Source: Lachnospiraceae bacterium
Lineage (GTDB): Bacteria > Bacillota > Clostridia > Lachnospirales > Lachnospiraceae
NCBI GenBank assembly: GCA_017539565.1
Contig: JAFYCS010000106.1
Location: 56,120-120,119 of the forward strand
Direction of reading: 5' to 3'
DNA length: 64,000 nucleotides
The position numbers were made by a program, and so were the translations under genes. A model generated the notes under the pieces. That model saw nothing but the letters and a program-made list of their open reading frames with translations, was not told the DNA's origin and ran no database searches. Below are positions 62,211 to 64,000 of this stretch, piece by piece. Numbering within the stretch: position 1 is the stretch's first letter; each line of letters opens with the position of its first letter.

Positions 62211-62605
62211 TTTGTAGGAATGAATTGAGCGGTCAAGAACTTATAGAAGAATTTCTGGCTTTATTTCCGGAATATAATGATCATTATAGAGAACACATAG
62301 CGTATTACGGTGAATTATTGCTCCATGTTTTTTGCTCAGAGGTAATCAATATTCCATTGTTTGATCTTCTTAAAAAGAATAATGATTCTGATCAAATAAA
62401 AAAATATGTGGAATTCGTTGATCATATGCGGCTGGATGGTGATGAGGCTGCTCGAAATGTGGTCGATGTGACAATACTGGAGAGGTTGTCTGACGATAAA
62501 AATGTTTGGAATAATCTGTCTTCACGTATCTCTGAGGATTTTAGGGATTACATAAATAAACAGCTTATAGAAAATTGCGCGATGTGCCATGTAAAGCATA
62601 TTTGA
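62186..62605 (+). CDS. hypothetical protein
   Basis: Up to 139 residues. The hydrophilic core (ELIEEFLALFPEYNDHYREHIAYYGELLLHVFC and FVDHMRLDGDEAARNVVDVTILERL) looks helical and conserved; the pattern resembles small immunity-type proteins, without proof. The first codon is TTG at 62186 or, better supplied with AGGAA upstream, TTG at 62225, giving 126 residues. It overlaps the preceding peptide's 3' end by up to 25 nt. Confidence 0.5.
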   Translation: MQQNCKHVICRNELSGQELIEEFLALFPEYNDHYREHIAYYGELLLHVFCSEVINIPLFDLLKKNNDSDQIKKYVEFVDHMRLDGDEAARNVVDVTILERLSDDKNVWNNLSSRISEDFRDYINKQLIENCAMCHVKHI

Positions 62606-62643
62606 GTATTGTTATATGCAGCAGATTATATTTGAGGCGATAT

Positions 62644-63057
62644 ATGTTAACAATTATCATTAAAACTGTGGCTGTTTTGCTGTTTGTTACAGCGTGGTCG
62701 ATACTTTGCATAATGAAATATAACAAATGGCGCAGAAGAAGAAAAAACTGCACGAAGGAACTGCCGGTAAAAGTGATTGAAGTGAAGAAGAAAAAAACGG
62801 CACGTGGAGGCATGGCCTATAAACCGATCTTTAAGGCTGTGGATGATGTCGAACAATCTGTGATAGATTCAGCATTCTATTCGGGTTTTATGACATTTGA
62901 CGTTGGAGAAACATTGATACTGCTGATAAATCCGGAGAATGAAAAAGAATTCTTATATAAAGAAGATTCTCTGAATAAAGGAAGAATCGTTGACATGGTA
63001 AGCTGCTTTCTTCCTTTTATATGTGTTATAGGATACATCTTGATATGCATTAAATAG
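62644..63057 (+). CDS. DUF3592-like membrane protein
   Basis: About 137 residues from the ATG at 62644 (GAGGCGAT ribosome binding site). A membrane segment at each end (TIIIKTVAVLLFVTAWSILCIM and MVSCFLPFICVIGYILICI) encloses a soluble beta domain with KPIFKAVDDV and FDVGETLILLINPENEKEFLY, the layout of DUF3592 proteins. Function unknown. Confidence 0.6.
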   Translation: MLTIIIKTVAVLLFVTAWSILCIMKYNKWRRRRKNCTKELPVKVIEVKKKKTARGGMAYKPIFKAVDDVEQSVIDSAFYSGFMTFDVGETLILLINPENEKEFLYKEDSLNKGRIVDMVSCFLPFICVIGYILICIK

Positions 63058-63059
63058 TG

Positions 63060-63250
63060 TATTAAGCATAGCAAGCCCGGATTTTGATTTTTACAGTATA
63101 CCTTTAAAGAGTCGTGGATATAAAGGCTATGGTGTAGGTGAACCGAATGACGGCAGCGTGGAAAAAGATGATTTTGAAGCATCGCTCAGAGAAAACGCAC
63201 CGATGTTTAACCTTGATGGGTTATGCCATTTTTATTGGCTGAAATATTGA
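63060..63250 (+). pseudogene. start-less ORF remnant
   Basis: An open frame of about 60 residues (PDFDFYSIPLKSRGYKGYGVG, then a hydrophilic stretch ending in FNLDGLCHFYWLKY) has no start codon, no ribosome binding site and no continuation upstream, where the DUF3592-like gene ends in another frame. It looks like the 3' end of a gene that lost its head. I recognise no family, so coincidence is possible. Confidence 0.3.
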
Positions 63251-63265
63251 GCTTTCAAGGTTCGG

Positions 63266-63282
63266 CACACCTTTATGGTGTG
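63266..63282. repeat. small stem-loop before the HIT gene
   Basis: CACACC-TTTAT-GGTGTG, a perfect 6-bp hairpin; the following GGAAGTTTT is too weak a T run to be confident of a terminator. It lies 36 nt before the HIT-protein start. Confidence 0.35.
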
Positions 63283-63317
63283 GGAAGTTTTAGAAACTAA
63301 CATAAATCGGACTTTTT

Positions 63318-63797
63318 ATGGGGAATCATATGTGCGGGATATGTGAAAGAATAAAAGAAACGAAAGATGGAAACAATCCCTTTCTTGTTAAAGAACTTGA
63401 AACGGGATATGTAGTGATCGGGGACTTTCAGCATTTTAAGGGCTATACATTATTCTTATATAAAGATCATGTTGTTGAACTATTTGATCTCGATGAAAAA
63501 ACCAGAGCAAAGCATTTATATGAAATGACACTGGTTGCTGAAGCAGTCAAAAATGCGTTTGGAGCCGAAAAAATGAATTATGAATGTCTTGGAAACGGGG
63601 AAGGCGGAGCACATATCCACTGGCATATATTTCCAAGAAGGACCGGCGATATAGATAGTTATGGCAACAATGGCAAAGGACCTGTTTGGTGGTATCCGAT
63701 GGAAAAAATGTATGCGGATAATAACAGACCCGGTAGCGAAGAACTTGAGAATATGAAATTTAAACTTCTTAGTGAATTGAATAAAGTATTGATGTGA
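63318..63797 (+). CDS. HIT-family hydrolase
   Basis: 159 residues. Histidine-triad motif GGAHIHWHIFPRR (~residues 95-107) with the nucleophile His, and an upstream CGIC metal-like pair near the N-terminus. It cleaves or transfers nucleoside phosphates; the exact substrate is unknown. Two starts 12 nt apart (63318, 63330) are possible and neither has a clear ribosome binding site. Confidence 0.88.
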   Translation: MGNHMCGICERIKETKDGNNPFLVKELETGYVVIGDFQHFKGYTLFLYKDHVVELFDLDEKTRAKHLYEMTLVAEAVKNAFGAEKMNYECLGNGEGGAHIHWHIFPRRTGDIDSYGNNGKGPVWWYPMEKMYADNNRPGSEELENMKFKLLSELNKVLM

Positions 63798-63860
63798 GAT
63801 AATTGCAGCTTGGCGAGCGAATTATATTCCAGTATAACTTACGATGGGGGGATAATATCT

Positions 63861-64000
63861 ATGAATAATTTTGAGATTAGAGAAGTGCATATAGAAGATG
63901 CAGAGAGATTAGTTGAGATATACTCATATTATGTGTTAAATACGGCCGTATCATTTGAATATGATGTTCCAACAGTTGAAGAATTCAAAGATAGAATAAG
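63861..64000 (+). CDS. GNAT acetyltransferase, N-terminal part (cut by window edge)
   Basis: The visible ~46 residues (FEIREVHIEDAERLVEIYSYYV, then TAVSFEYDVPTVEEFKDRI) match the start of phosphinothricin-acetyltransferase-like GNAT proteins: an IREV..ED opening strand and helix, then the SFEYxVPxxEEF loop. The substrate cannot be told. The CoA-binding motif lies beyond the edge. GGGGGGATAAT precedes the ATG. Confidence 0.75.
   Translation, partial: MNNFEIREVHIEDAERLVEIYSYYVLNTAVSFEYDVPTVEEFKDRI

Noticed and set aside
1..64000. CRISPR arrays, integrases, phage structural genes, transposase genes
   Set aside because: None was seen on either strand; the only mobile-type signals are the REP-like palindromes.

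Overview
The window looks like the chromosome of a Gram-positive anaerobe of the class Clostridia, most probably a member of the Lachnospiraceae (Butyrivibrio-like). Supporting signs are strong purine-rich ribosome binding sites, a class B sortase, a single-chain PurL, a fused FolB-FolK, DUF5050 and DUF1385 proteins, an oxygen-sensitive monomeric [FeFe] hydrogenase, and YtrA-type GntR/ABC transporter operons. Most genes lie on the + strand. This placement is inference from gene content; no sequence search was possible.

Layout. 1-4.8 kb: the end of an ABC exporter, then a patch of decayed surface-polysaccharide-type genes (an FkbH fragment, a DltD/SGNH-like membrane protein and a frameshifted, 5'-truncated membrane protein). 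4.8-14.1 kb: argS, a membrane protein, a glycogen branching enzyme followed by PilZ and PH-domain proteins, and a folate cluster (folC, folE, folBK) that lacks folP. 14.2-19.6 kb: [FeFe] hydrogenase, a CheC-type phosphatase, an Mrp/NBP35 Fe-S carrier with a small partner, and an ABC-F protein. 19.6-27.6 kb: tRNA-Trp, a 6S-like RNA divergent from a large hybrid histidine kinase, and purL. 27.6-37.8 kb: a housekeeping run dgt, dnaG, rpoD, trmK, Nif3-like, nucleoside kinase, rnpB (RNase P RNA), rarA. 37.8-47.3 kb: a LytTR protein with a degenerate receiver, a radical SAM protein, malic enzyme, rho, rpmE, a DUF1385 protein, prmC, prfA and sortase B. 47.3-55.4 kb: an AraC regulator, a five-gene GntR-ABC operon, and an ABC exporter with an XRE-TPR regulator. 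55.6-64 kb: an RtcB RNA-ligase operon (Cys-rich small protein, rtcB, methyltransferase, rsgA) behind a structured leader, then a looser accessory stretch with a YcaQ-type DNA glycosylase, small orphan proteins, gene fragments, a HIT protein and the start of an acetyltransferase.

The points most worth a second look are: (1) a primary sigma factor with a roughly 390-residue Lys/Ala pentapeptide-repeat extension; (2) the RtcB leader, which holds a strong promoter, a 22-codon ORF whose start region pairs with its own 3' part, and an intrinsic terminator upstream of the structural genes; (3) two matching 15-bp palindromes, TATAC-N5-GTATA, one on the XRE regulator promoter and one on the ABC exporter promoter; (4) three genes whose -10 box lies only 6-7 nt before the start codon with no usable ribosome binding site, so candidate leaderless mRNAs; and (5) an unexplained 300-base region after the LytTR gene that has a promoter and stem-loops.
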